From Epiperipatus broadwayi (lineage: Eukaryota > Onychophora > Udeonychophora > Euonychophora > Peripatidae), in NCBI GenBank assembly GCA_028023455.1, contig JAQFVV010013346.1:85977-149976 (forward strand): a stretch of DNA of 64,000 bases, read 5' to 3'. The notes beneath the pieces are model-generated. The model was given only the letters and a program-made list of their open reading frames with translations, searched no databases and was not told where the DNA came from. Made by a program: the position numbers and the translations under genes. This document shows, one piece after another, positions 1 to 10,927 of the stretch (position 1 is the stretch's first letter; the number at the start of each line of letters is the position of its first letter).

Positions 1-329
1 TAGTTATATTGGAACTTTTAAAAAAATTTTATAATTATATACAGTAATGAACTATTAGTACAATTACTCATGAGCTAAATCACCCAGAATAAACATTCAA
101 CCATGCAAATATAACTATGTTAACAGGCCAATAATACAAATAAGTTCTTATAAGCAAAATTTGCCTATGGTCATTTTACAAGATAACTTTTAAAACTATG
201 TTTCTGAAGGAACTATTCAAAATCATTAAACAATGTCTTTATAATTATGTTTTTGCAATTTTATTAATCTCTATTAGCTCCCATGACCATTTTATCAATG
301 TTTGCGAGGCAATCCGATAGTCTCTTTCT

Positions 330-1305
330 GTAATTGCTATTTTTTAAATACTATTAGAGAATCCATGCAACTTGAATCAAACAAGAATGAATACCGAGTT
401 AGCCAAATACTATATAATAGGAAGTGACACTTATTTCCCAAATTGCCCAAACTAATACTCTGAATCAGTGTCATCATCAATGGATCTTGCCTTTTGAAAA
501 TTGAATGAATTATTATTCTGCAGTCATTCAATTTAATACATCCGTTTAAAATGTGTCCACTAGTCTCTTCTTCTATACCACATAAAGTACACTTATCATC
601 AATTGACTTGTAACCTCTGTTTTTTACCAAAAAAGCTATCTGTGGAAAGCATATCAAGATTGATCATAAACCAAAAAATTAAAGTATTTTGGCTCCAGGA
701 TCCACCATTTAAATTTTTTTAAAAAGGCAAATATGGTTATATTAAGAGTTGTACTTATTGGCATGATTGAATCATAAATGAGGTTATAAGCTTCCCAGTA
801 TCTAATTTTTGTGGATTTGGCCTGGTTCAGAACTAAATTCATTTTTGTAATATCAGTTAATAAATCAAAGAGCCAACCATTCCCCCTAGGAAAAAGAGTA
901 TCTGTGGGCAACACATCAATCAGGAAGAAGCTTTTTGGAATTATATTGTTATGTCTATAAAACAGATTGAAAACACACTGGAGCCAAAATACCTGTAGTG
1001 AATGTAAACCCAGGCCATTCAATTTAGTAGGCATTTGAATCTTCCAGAGGACTAATCACTATAGTTCTGCCTTGCCATAGGAGGCGAGAACAAATCACGT
1101 TGATGCTGCAAATGAATTTCCCAGTGAATTTCACAAACGGCATGAAGAAAGCAATCCTTGGGAATAACAACATGTTAAGAAAGGTGATCTTGGCATATAA
1201 GGAGATATACACTTTTCTCAAAAAACCAATGATTTTGTTAGTGGCTGTCATTATTGAGTTTTGAACTTCCCTCCTCACTGCCAAAGGGGAGAGGTTTGTG
1301 AGCTC
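330..1305 (-). mobile_element. L1/Tx1-like LINE, 3' fragment (copy 1)
   Basis: This is the C-terminal part of a non-LTR retrotransposon reverse transcriptase on the minus strand, 5'-truncated near 1305 and split over three overlapping frames (about 1303-1024, 1034-654 and 657-337), so there are two frameshifts. Reading from 1303 downward, the first block holds the post-catalytic region with the family signature YISLYAKITFLNMLLFPRI. The second block opens with LNGLGLHSLQVFWLQCVF and contains YWEAYNLIYDS. The third ends in a zinc-knuckle-like CX2CX8HX4C (CTLCGIEEETSGHILNGC) followed by LYSIWLTR. The same signatures recur in the copies at 24.8, 54.2, 57.6 and 62.8 kb. The catalytic YxDD motif and the endonuclease are missing. 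Assignment to L1/Tx1 rather than another APE LINE clade rests on motif style only. The copy is a dead relic. Confidence 0.8.
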
Positions 1306-4300
1306 TATATATAATATATATGATTGATATATATATATTATCTATATATCTCTTATGGCATCCTTATTAAATCATCAAAAAATAAAAGATTATAAAAGTT
1401 AAAACTTCAAGATTGAATATAGATTAGTTAAGACTTATTGGGTAGCAGGAATTAGTATGAAAAAACAACAACAATCTAATTCTCCAATAGTATCAAAACA
1501 TTTTATTTTACTTATTATATTCTGTTGAATTATATAAGGGACTTCACAATTTTACAATGCTTTAAGTTTAATATATATAGTAGAATAAAATATAACGTAA
1601 CAAATTCTGCCAATTATCAGCGACAATGACAAATGTTTTCAACAAGTGATTAAGTCTAGAAGTTAATATATTATTGAATGAATATAAATCACATGAAATT
1701 AATAATGGCTGATTAGGAATAAAAACAAGTATATATAATATTTTGTGTGTGTGAAAACACATGTACAAGTACACACTTTGTTTTACAAGTTAAGTGCATG
1801 AGTATCTTCATTAAGTAGTAAAACCCACAGATGTAAATGAGACAAAATAAATATTACAGCAAAAATTACCAATGCAAAAAAAAAAAAAAATGAATCAAAT
1901 AGTTATAATTTAGAAGTTAAAAAATTGATTGCACCTCAGAATATTAATCAGAAAGTAAACTGAAACTGAACATAAAATGTTTTAAAAAACTGAAGTGATA
2001 AATAATAACAATCAAATGGCTTTATAGTTCAGGAGTTTACAAAAAGTTCAAGTGCCACGAAGTACCAGAATTATAATCGATCAGAGGTCCTTATAATACA
2101 GGGCTACTAAAAGCATCAAAATTATCTTCTTTTATTGTTATACTAATAGGAGTAGAAAGAATTTTATTTAAAAAATACTTTATGTTAACTTTATAATTAT
2201 TTGATTTTTTCTAACGGAATGAGAGTGGGGAGATATACTAATATTAATGGAAAAGTGGGAAGTTAAATTAAAATCACTGAAATAAAATAAAAAAAAAGCA
2301 TTTAACCCTTTCTTAAAAGACTAAAAAAAAAAAGAAAACGTTATTAGGTTAACAATAAAATGAGTTCCAAGATTTCCAATTTTCTCCAAGAGTTAAAATA
2401 ATTTTGCTAACCGAACTGTCTCAATTTTTCAACCCATCTGCTTGATCTATTTAACCACAAGATTGACAACAATCTAATGGGATTAATAAATAGACACTGG
2501 CTAAGTCGCTACTAAAATTCAATTGTGATTTACATGGTCAATTTAGGGAATAAATTAATAAAAATTGATCTGTCTTTTGGTTATTAACACTTTACAGACT
2601 ATATAAAACTAAACAAAGTAATATTTTTAAATAAAAAAATACGAACATACATTACTGCATACATGTATGTTTAAACGGTCTGGCAAGCATTTGATTTTTG
2701 CAGCAAATGACAAAAGTTATTACCACTAACAGTTATCTAGAAAAATATAAATTAAAGATAGAATGCCAGTTGAAAAAATATTAATACCCCCCCCCCACAT
2801 TATAAAAAAAAGAAAAGCTTAAAAAAAAAAGACCGGGGCGGGGTTATATTTTTTAATTAAGTTTTCATTACATGTTCAACAATTTTAATAAGTAAAATGA
2901 TTGACCTCAAAATGTTTTATAAATATATAAAAGTAAACGACAGAGCGAAGGTTCTCTAACAGCAGCTCACACAAGAACAATAATGAAGAAAGCACTACAT
3001 ATCAAACTTGATAATTGTTGACTGATAGAAGTTTGAGTTTTCAATTTTTGACTTCATTTTCTAGTCAAAAATAACTGAATGTTCATTTACATATTTATAG
3101 TGGATAGAAAATCTGAGTTGGCTATGAGAAATATAACTGAAAAAAAAATTCAAAAGTTTTATCCAACTCTAAATTTGAACACCAGATCTTATGACAAGTA
3201 ACTGAAATAACTACTATATCTGAAAGTTTAACATTATGGTATTCTTTCATGCTTATAACCAAATGATTCATTTTTTTCTAATGAATTGGTAAATTTTTAT
3301 ATATATATAGTTGAACTAGAGGTAAAACAAGAATGGAAAACATCTCAAATTTTTATCACCTTGTGATTCACAAGTTAGATGAGTATCTTACTATTTCTCT
3401 ATGAGAGGCTATTAAAAAGACATGTTCTAAAAAGTGTTTACGTAAAATTTGTTTACCTTTTTAAATTTTACACGCAATAATTGGATCAATGTCAACATAA
3501 ATGTAGCTATAATAAATTTTAACTACAAGCTTTATTTTTTAATTAATGCTTTAAAGATATATAAATGAAAAAGTACATGTATCTGGTTTACTGTTTCAAA
3601 GATAAATTTTATTTGTCTTAGAGTTACAAGAGTTTTATATAGTTTAGATTGCCGTGTTTACATAGAAAATTTTATTTAATTGTTTATATAAATGAAATTT
3701 AGACAATTCAATATTAATAAAAATTATAAAGACACCTGGGTACAGAATCCAAACAGGAGATAGCTTCAATTTTTCTACTATATGCATTAATTTGGCAATC
3801 AATAAGTATTGTGGTTTATGGATTATATTTGACCAAAATTATATAAGTCAGAGGCTGTTAGAATTCCACTTCTCAAGCAAACAAGCATGCTGATCACGAG
3901 ACTGTCTAAATATGTTGATGAGACTCTAATAATATCTACGAACGTCAGCTCCAGATGGCTTTACTGTTATATCTGGATAAAATAAATTTATTTGGAGTGT
4001 CAAAAAACTCCATTTATTATACCATAATTCTTTAGTTGATTGAAAAGATTTTTCATTTGAAATATGTTTTAGATTGTAAAACATTATCTTGGGATTAATG
4101 ATAAATTTGATTTACATAACAGTTTTTTAAACATTTTCTATAATGCAATTTGTCTTCTGATATCTGATAGGATAAAATATGAAGGAAAAAAAACAGCCAT
4201 TGCAGAACTTGGGTTTATGTGTGTCAATAACATTTTTCATAATCATATTTAATTGTGTATCTAGAGGTGATAGCACTTTTTATGCAAATAAGGACAAGGT

Positions 4301-5832
4301 ATTCAATAGCAGAATATTCTAGTATATTAAGAAAATTGTTCTTACAGTACTTCATCATAACTCAAAAAATATTATTTCCTGTTAAGCTCATGCTTTTATA
4401 GGCAATAATAGATACTCATATATTTTGATATCTAAATGGATTTTCTTTCTTCACACTCATGTTACATGAATAGGGAGATAACTAACAAATCAAAATAAAG
4501 GGAATTTCAAGATATTTGCCCATAAAATTGAAAAACAGCTTGTTGGTATTCAGGAAACTATAATGACAAATTACAATTCTTGGAAATTATTTTAAATGAG
4601 AGAAATAATTTAAGCTACAATCCAATATTACTCCAAATAGCATAATGCAAATTATATTTCAGTTTTTTTTTTTGTTCACTACATTACATTCAGTTAGCAA
4701 GATATTTTCTTATTATCTAAATGAAATGTTGAAACCATTATAACTTTCCTGTAACCAATCCTATAAGTTGCATGCATTAGAATGTGAAATTAATGTCATT
4801 TGGAATTGCAGTTTGTATGATTATCTAATGATATTGTTGTAATGTCATCAAAATATACCTTTAAATCTAATTTAGATTATTTTCACATCACAAATCTTAA
4901 ATAAAAAACTTTATGTATTAGTACTTTAAAAGCTGAAGCTGTGTTTGACAGAAGATATCACAAATTATCTAAGTAAAAAATCAATACTATTAGGTACAAT
5001 ATTTGTAATTAATATATTATTATTTCTACTTTTTTTTTATATGTGTGTTGTCTTGAATATATTTTCTAATGTAAAAAAACTGTGACTTTTATAAAGTCAG
5101 CAAACAAACCACTATAAAAGTTATAATCTTGATCAGAGCCAACCATTTATTGTCTGCCATTGAACACAAAAAGCCCCCTCACCCAATAAGTATAACATCT
5201 ATTTACAACTAAAAATATGGAGAGAATATACTGTAATAAAAAAATTGATTCAAATAGTTCAATATTTTTTGATAATGTATATCAATTCTATTCTGTACAG
5301 CAACAAAAATACTAAAATGTAGATTCAAAAGCAATTTATCACATGTAATAAAATACTTAAACTATAGTGAAATGTAAACTTGTATTTCATAGTAATGTGT
5401 GGTCAATTAATAATTAATATGGCATTAATAATTAAATTGCTAAATCAAACAACTGATGTAATGCATTTTTATCAAAATGAGACTACATCTTATTATTAGC
5501 CAAAATAAAAATTCAAAATATGTAATAAAAATATTTAAACTGCAGGGAAATATAAAACAATTTTTCATAAAATGAGTCTGATTTTGATAAAATTGCACTG
5601 CAATGAAAACCTGCTTAGCATTTTTAAATATTAGCACAGTAATAATTAGTAATCATCTATACTTTCTTGTAGAATTTAAGCTATATATTCCTTACTAATA
5701 TATTTTGCTCCAAGCTCTTTTTATGTACAGTTATATAATAGCTCGCACTTTGATTATAAACTTCGATTGCTGCATGTGGTTAAGTATACAGAATTTTTAA
5801 ACATGTACACACACACACACATATATATATAT
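1306..5832. other. AT-rich stretch without recognisable gene
   Basis: No convincing coding region is seen in either orientation; open frames are short and low-complexity. It holds an (AT)n patch just past the LINE end (about 1305-1350), a 10-base poly-C run at 2787-2796 followed by a G/C patch at 2831-2843 (gaccggggcgggg), many poly-A runs, and a slightly GC-richer unassigned patch at about 3850-3975. An (AC)n(AT)n microsatellite at about 5808-5832 immediately precedes the LTR element. Confidence 0.5.
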
Positions 5833-6298
5833 AGTAACGAGCACAGACGTTCATTACATTGTTTTTTTTTATATTTATTAAACATGAAAGTAAATTAAAA
5901 AGTTCGCATTTAAGAATTTTCTTTAAGAATTAAAAATTGAAATTAAATATCATCTTAAACTCGTATATATTAAATTGCACAGATAATGAAAAATTATTAA
6001 AATAAAACTTTATTAAAGAAAAAGTATTTTAAAACTAAATTTTAAAGAGATTTGGAGATAAAATTATATCTTTAAATAGATCTTTGATTTGGAAAACAGG
6101 TTAATTAATCAGAAATGGAAATGATAAATTTAATTAGTCAAATGTAAACCAGCCTTGGGCATCTAAATGTAAAAACATCGGTCAGATAGGAAAACAATAG
6201 AAACAAATAGCCAATGAAAGAAATCCATCGGGAAATCGGACCTCAGCGAAAGGAACATCACATCGATGACATAATGCCAAGTCAATCCTTTGAATACG

Positions 6299-6307
6299 TA
6301 TAAAAGG
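6299..6307 (+). promoter_or_regulatory. TATA box of left LTR
   Basis: TATAAAAGG is preceded by gaatacg and followed by aaaatttgg. It is a near-ideal RNA polymerase II core promoter element, about 466 bp into the LTR, which puts a start site near 6330. The same box is retained in the right LTR at 9221-9229. Confidence 0.55.
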
Positions 6308-6376
6308 AAAATTTGGAAGTGATTATGATGGACTATTTACGATGTAACAGATATGTGTTAGTGCGGAAGTGAAGGA

Positions 6377-6411
6377 GAAGGGATTGAAAAAGACTCACGT
6401 TCAATCCCTTC
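6377..6411 (+). other. 12-bp perfect stem-loop downstream of LTR TATA box
   Basis: gaagggattgaa (6377-6388) pairs perfectly with ttcaatcccttc (6400-6411) across an 11-nt loop. It lies roughly 50-80 nt after the start site predicted from the TATA box, so it would sit near the 5' end of the transcript. It is unchanged in the right LTR (9299-9333). A role as an RNA element is inference. Confidence 0.6.
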
Positions 6412-8004
6412 AGTTGTTATAAAATGGAAAAATGAAACATCGCTTTTCTTATATTCAGAGGACCACAGGATCATCGGGAAATTTAACGCTGGATTTCAAA
6501 CGGCAAGCAACTGTTAAAGATGAACATTTCTAAAACCGTAAGAACTTTATAAAATATAACGAACAATATTAATTTGAAAACACTAAGAACTTTAAATTTT
6601 AAACTTTCCTAGTAATTTAATTGTTACAAATAGAATCCTATCTGACCAAACTAAATTCTTTATTTATTTGATGTATTTTTTTTCTTATTTATGTAAAATC
6701 ATTTCCATTTATTTATTTTTTGTTCTTTAAGTTTTTATCATGATTTTTTTGTTTTTCATTAAATTAATTATATAAATGTTAAACTTAAGTCAGGCGTGAA
6801 TGGCTGTATAGATTTGTAAAGTTATATTAGGGGAGGGTAATCTTAGGTTATTTGTGTCATTGTTAAATTGGGTCAATGGATTGGATATATTGATGTAGTT
6901 AGTAGATGTAGTCGGAGATTCGCTACTGGCAGAATCGCTGCATACGCGGCACTCTCCCGTTTTGCCTATGGAAGGAATTATAAGACGCAGAGCGCAGTTC
7001 CTTTCTATGGAGTTTTTTTTTTTATTGCTCTTCTTGTCTGATAGACGTCATATTCCTATCTGATGAGGGTCAATGCCTTCTCTTAATCTTTTTGGTGCTG
7101 TCGTATTCCTTATTACATTGAATATATCGATATATCAGATGAATTGATGCCAGTTTGACTGTGAATTTTAGCCTAAGGTTAAATAGGGATAGAATATTTT
7201 ATTTTCAAATGCAAATCTATGTAGTCTATTCATACTCGACCCTAAATAAAAATGCATTAAATTTAAGTTGTTTATAGACGCTTGCATGGATTGGTTATCG
7301 GTTAAGTATGTTTTGGGTTTACATATTTGATCAAAATATATAGACATTCGATAAATAATGATACCTTACGGTGAGTATCTATAATGTATTTATTTGGATG
7401 TCTTTTAAGTTATTGGTGACAATGCAAGTATCTTATGCTGAATACTAGAGGGTTTCTTATATTTCCCTATGCAATTGTCAGTAATCAATAATTTTGTATT
7501 TTGATCGTTTATGTTTATTTTGAAATGTTTTTTGACCGTTGAAATCTATGTAACCGGTCTACAGCAACATATTAAAACAAGCTTTTATAATCCCATCTGT
7601 GCGAACTTAATTAAAATGTAAAATTAGAATATAATAGAAATTAAAATGTAAATTAAAATCTAAGATAAAGTTAAAAATAATGTTAAATGTTAAAATGTAA
7701 ACTAATACTAAAATAATTTTAAATCTTATATATATATATGTGATAAATAAATGTTTGTATGTTAATTACTGGCAGTGGCTTATTTTATTCCTCTTATATA
7801 TATATTCTTATATTATATTTTTATATCTCTGCGTCTCTGCTGAGCTAGTGACATGGGCTAACGACCGGAAACAAAATATAAAAAAAAAAATAATTTTTTT
7901 TTGGACTTACGTATCTGCCTACTTTATAAATTTTTCTAGGTTCAAATGCCTAGATGGCGCCCTGTAGTGCAGCCACGTAAGTCTACATTCTCCGGATCAT
8001 TACA

Positions 8005-8753
8005 ACTGGCGAACCAACTCGGGCTGATCTTTAATAAACCACAAATACCCTGAGCAAATTTTGTCAAAATGAAATATTTGTATCTGTTTACATATAGTCG
8101 TATACTTTAAATCTTATAAAAGCACTGCCAGAAGAAATTGTGCATATATATTAAACACAAGAAAGTGTAAAAAAAAAAAAAAATTTTTAAAACTAATTTT
8201 TGTTAAAAAAAAAAAAGTCAAAAGGTTGCAATAAATATGTTTTTTTGTTGTTGTTGATATATATTATGCTTTAACGTGTATAGGCGCGCACAGCCACGTA
8301 AGTTTATGATCGAAATGTGGTACCTTACGATGAGTACCGTTGGGAATTTACTTCAGTGTAATCCTATTTAAGCATTTTAATCAGTCATAAATAAGTTGGT
8401 GGTATTTATAATTGTGCTGCAAATATACACGTATAAATCCATTATCTTTCAAAATATATTTACTTCAATGCAACCTTCTTAAATAAATAATTTATAAAAT
8501 AACTTGCTTGTCATGCCGTGTGTAAAAATAAAATGTATAAAATAAAATAGAACTCTTGTGGGGAGGGGTGTAAACGTAAATGGTCCTTAGGTAAGCGATA
8601 GTCAACATTTTCTTTTTCTTTTTGTATATAGTCTTTTTGTAAAATTATTAACCGGATGTTTTGTAAATGTCTTCGTCAATCGTGTACCATAATTACTAAT
8701 CCTAAGTAAAATTTTTTTTTTTTGATCATTTTTTTTAAGCAACTTTACTGATA
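8005..8753 (+). other. Internal region of the LTR element, non-coding
   Basis: This 749-bp segment between the LTRs has no open frame resembling gag, protease, reverse transcriptase or integrase. It begins with the primer-binding-site-like sequence. It includes poly-A runs near 8170-8215, a short stretch around 8285-8335 (gccacgtaagt, ccttacgatgagtac) that echoes pieces of the LTR, and a purine/G-rich run, gtggggaggggtg, near 8560. That run resembles a polypurine tract but is about 190 bp too far from the right LTR. Confidence 0.5.
8007..8023 (+). promoter_or_regulatory. Candidate primer-binding site
   Basis: TGGCGAACCAACTCGGG starts 2 nt after the left LTR terminus. TGG is the complement of the universal tRNA 3' CCA, and the following bases could pair with a tRNA acceptor and T-stem. 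I cannot say which tRNA. This is the main evidence that the repeat pair is an LTR pair and not a plain duplication. Confidence 0.45.
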
Positions 8754-10927
8754 TGTAACGAGCACAGACGTTCGTTACATTGTTTTTTTTTTATATTTAT
8801 TAAACATGAAAGTAAATTAAAAAGTTCGCATTTAAAAATTTTCTTTAAGAATTAAAAATTGAAATTAAATATCATCTTAAACTCGTATATATTAAATCGC
8901 ACAGATAATGAAAAATTATTAAAATAAAACTTTATTAAAGAAAAAGTATTTTAAAACTAAATTTTAAAGAGATTTGGAGATAAAATTATATCTTTAAATA
9001 GATCTTTGATTTGGAAAACAGGTTAATTAATCAGAAATGGAAATGATAAATTTAATTAGTCAAATGTAAACCAGCCTTGGGCATCTAAATGTAAAAACAT
9101 CGGTCAGATAGGAAAACAATAGAAACAAATAGCCAATGAAAGAAATCCATCGGGAAATTGGACCTCAGCGAAAGGATCATCACATCGATGACATAATGCC
9201 AAGTCAATCCTTCGAATACGTATAAAAGGAAAATTTGGAAGTGATTATTATTGATTATTTACGATGTGACAGATATGTGTTAGTGCGGAAGTGAAGGAGA
9301 AGGGATTGAAAAAGACTCACGTTCAATCCCTTCAGTTGTTATAAAATGGAAAAATGAAACATCGCTTTTCTTATATTCAGAGGACCACAGGATCATCGGG
9401 AAATTTAACGCTGGATTTCAAACGGCAAGCAACTGTTAAAGATGAACATTTCTAAAACCGTAAGAACTTTATAAAATATAACGAACAATATTAATTTGAA
9501 AACACTAAGAACTTTAAATTTTAAACTTTCCTAGTAATTTAATTGTTACAAATAGAATCCTATCTGACCAAACTAAATTCTTTATTTATTTGATGTATTT
9601 TTTTTCTTATTTATGTAAAATCATTTCCATTTATTTATTTTTTGTTCTTTAAGTTTTTATCATGATTTTTTTGTTTTTCGTTAAATTAATTATATAAATG
9701 TTAAACTTAAGTCGGGCGTGAATGGCTGTATAGATTTGTAAAGTTATATTAGGGGAGGGTAATCTTAGGTTATTTGTGTCATTGTTAAATTGGGTCAATG
9801 GATTGGATATATTGATGTAGTTAGTAGATGTAGTCGGAGATTCGCTACTGGCAGAATCGCTGCATATGCCGCACTCTCCCGTTTTGCCTATGGAAGGAAT
9901 TATAAGACGCAGAGCGCAGTTCCTTTCTATGGAGTTTTTTTTTTATTGCTCTTCTTGTCTGATGGACGTCATATTCCTATCTGATGAGGGTCAATGCCTT
10001 CTCTTAATCTTTTTGGTGCTGTCGTATTCCGTATTACATTGAATATATCGATATATCAGATGAATTGATGCCAGTTTGACTGCAAATTTTAGCCTAAGGT
10101 TAAATAGGGATAGAATATTTTATTTTCAAATGCAAATCTATGTAGTCTATTCATACTCGACCCTAAATAAAAATGCATTAAATTTAAGTTGTTTATAGAC
10201 GCTTGCATGGATTGGTTTTCGGTTAAGTATGTTTTGGGTTTACATATTTGATCAAATTATATAGACATTCGATAAATAATGATACCTTACGGTGAGTATC
10301 TATAATGTATTTATTCGGATGTCTTTTAAGTTATTGGTGACAATGCAAGTATCTTATGCTGAATACTAGAGGGTTTCTTATATTTCCCTATGCAATTGTC
10401 AGTAATCAATAATTTTGTATTTTGATCGTTTATGTTTATTTTGAAATGTTTTTTGACCGTTGAAATCTATGTAACCGGTCTATAGCAACATATTAAAACA
10501 AGCTTTTATAATCCCATCTGTGCGAACTTAATTAAAATGTAAAATTAGAATATAATAGAAATTAAAATGTAAATTAAAATATAAGGTAAAGTTAAAAATA
10601 ATGTTAAATGTTAAAATGTAAACTAATACTAAAATAATTTTAAATCTTATATATATATGTGATAAATAAATGTTTGTATGTTAATTATTGGCAGTGGCTT
10701 ATTTTATTCCTCTTTTATATATATATATTCTTATATTATATTTTTATATCTCTGCATCTCCGCTGAGCTAGTGACATGGGCTAACGACCAGAAACAAAAT
10801 ATAAAAAAAAAAAAATTTTTTTTTGGACTTACGTATCTGCCTACTTTATAAATTTTTCTAGGTTCAAATGCCTAGATGGCACCCTGTAGGGCAGTTTACA
10901 TAAGTCTACATTCTCTGGATCGTTACA
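8754..10927 (+). repeat. Right (3') LTR
   Basis: Right member of the pair, with intact TGTAAC...GTTACA ends, TATA box at 9221-9229 and stem-loop at 9299-9333. A 64-codon open frame at 9790-9984 lies inside the GC-richer stretch. In the left copy the matching frame is interrupted by sequence changes, and it has no family resemblance, so I do not call it a gene. Confidence 0.65.

Larger units (their letters stand above)
5833..8004 (+). repeat. Left (5') LTR
   Basis: Left member of the repeat pair. Its order is: terminal hairpin-like start (gtaacga...), AT-rich U3-like part, TATA box at 6299, a 12-bp stem-loop at 6377-6411, a GC-richer stretch at about 6900-7010, a strong splice-donor-like sequence at 7371, a splice-acceptor-like sequence ending at 7939, and the terminus ggatcattaca. 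Scattered point differences and small poly-T and (AT)n length changes separate it from the right copy. Confidence 0.65.
5833..10927 (+). mobile_element. Non-autonomous LTR retrotransposon with 2.17-kb LTRs
   Basis: Two direct repeats of 2172 and 2174 bp (5833-8004 and 8754-10927) enclose 749 bp without coding capacity. The right copy starts TGTAACGAG and ends GATCGTTACA, so it has the TG...CA termini of an LTR with an 8-bp terminal inverted repeat (TGTAACGA/TCGTTACA). The left copy has A in place of its first T. A TGGCG... sequence lies 2 nt after the left repeat, as a minus-strand primer-binding site should. Each repeat has a TATAAAAGG box. The two repeats look about 98% identical by eye, so insertion is fairly recent. 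The element sits in an (AT)n tract, so a target duplication cannot be read. No gag or pol remains and no good polypurine tract abuts the right LTR, so a segmental duplication is the alternative. Confidence 0.65.

Noticed and set aside
7740-7967. 75-codon frame at the end of the left LTR
   Set aside because: Low-complexity Y/I/F-rich translation crossing an (AT)n tract and a poly-A run; not conserved as a frame in the right LTR.
9790-9984. 64-codon frame inside the right LTR, GC-richer than its surroundings
   Set aside because: The matching left-LTR frame is not kept in the same form, there is no recognisable motif, and the reading frame falls in regulatory LTR sequence.
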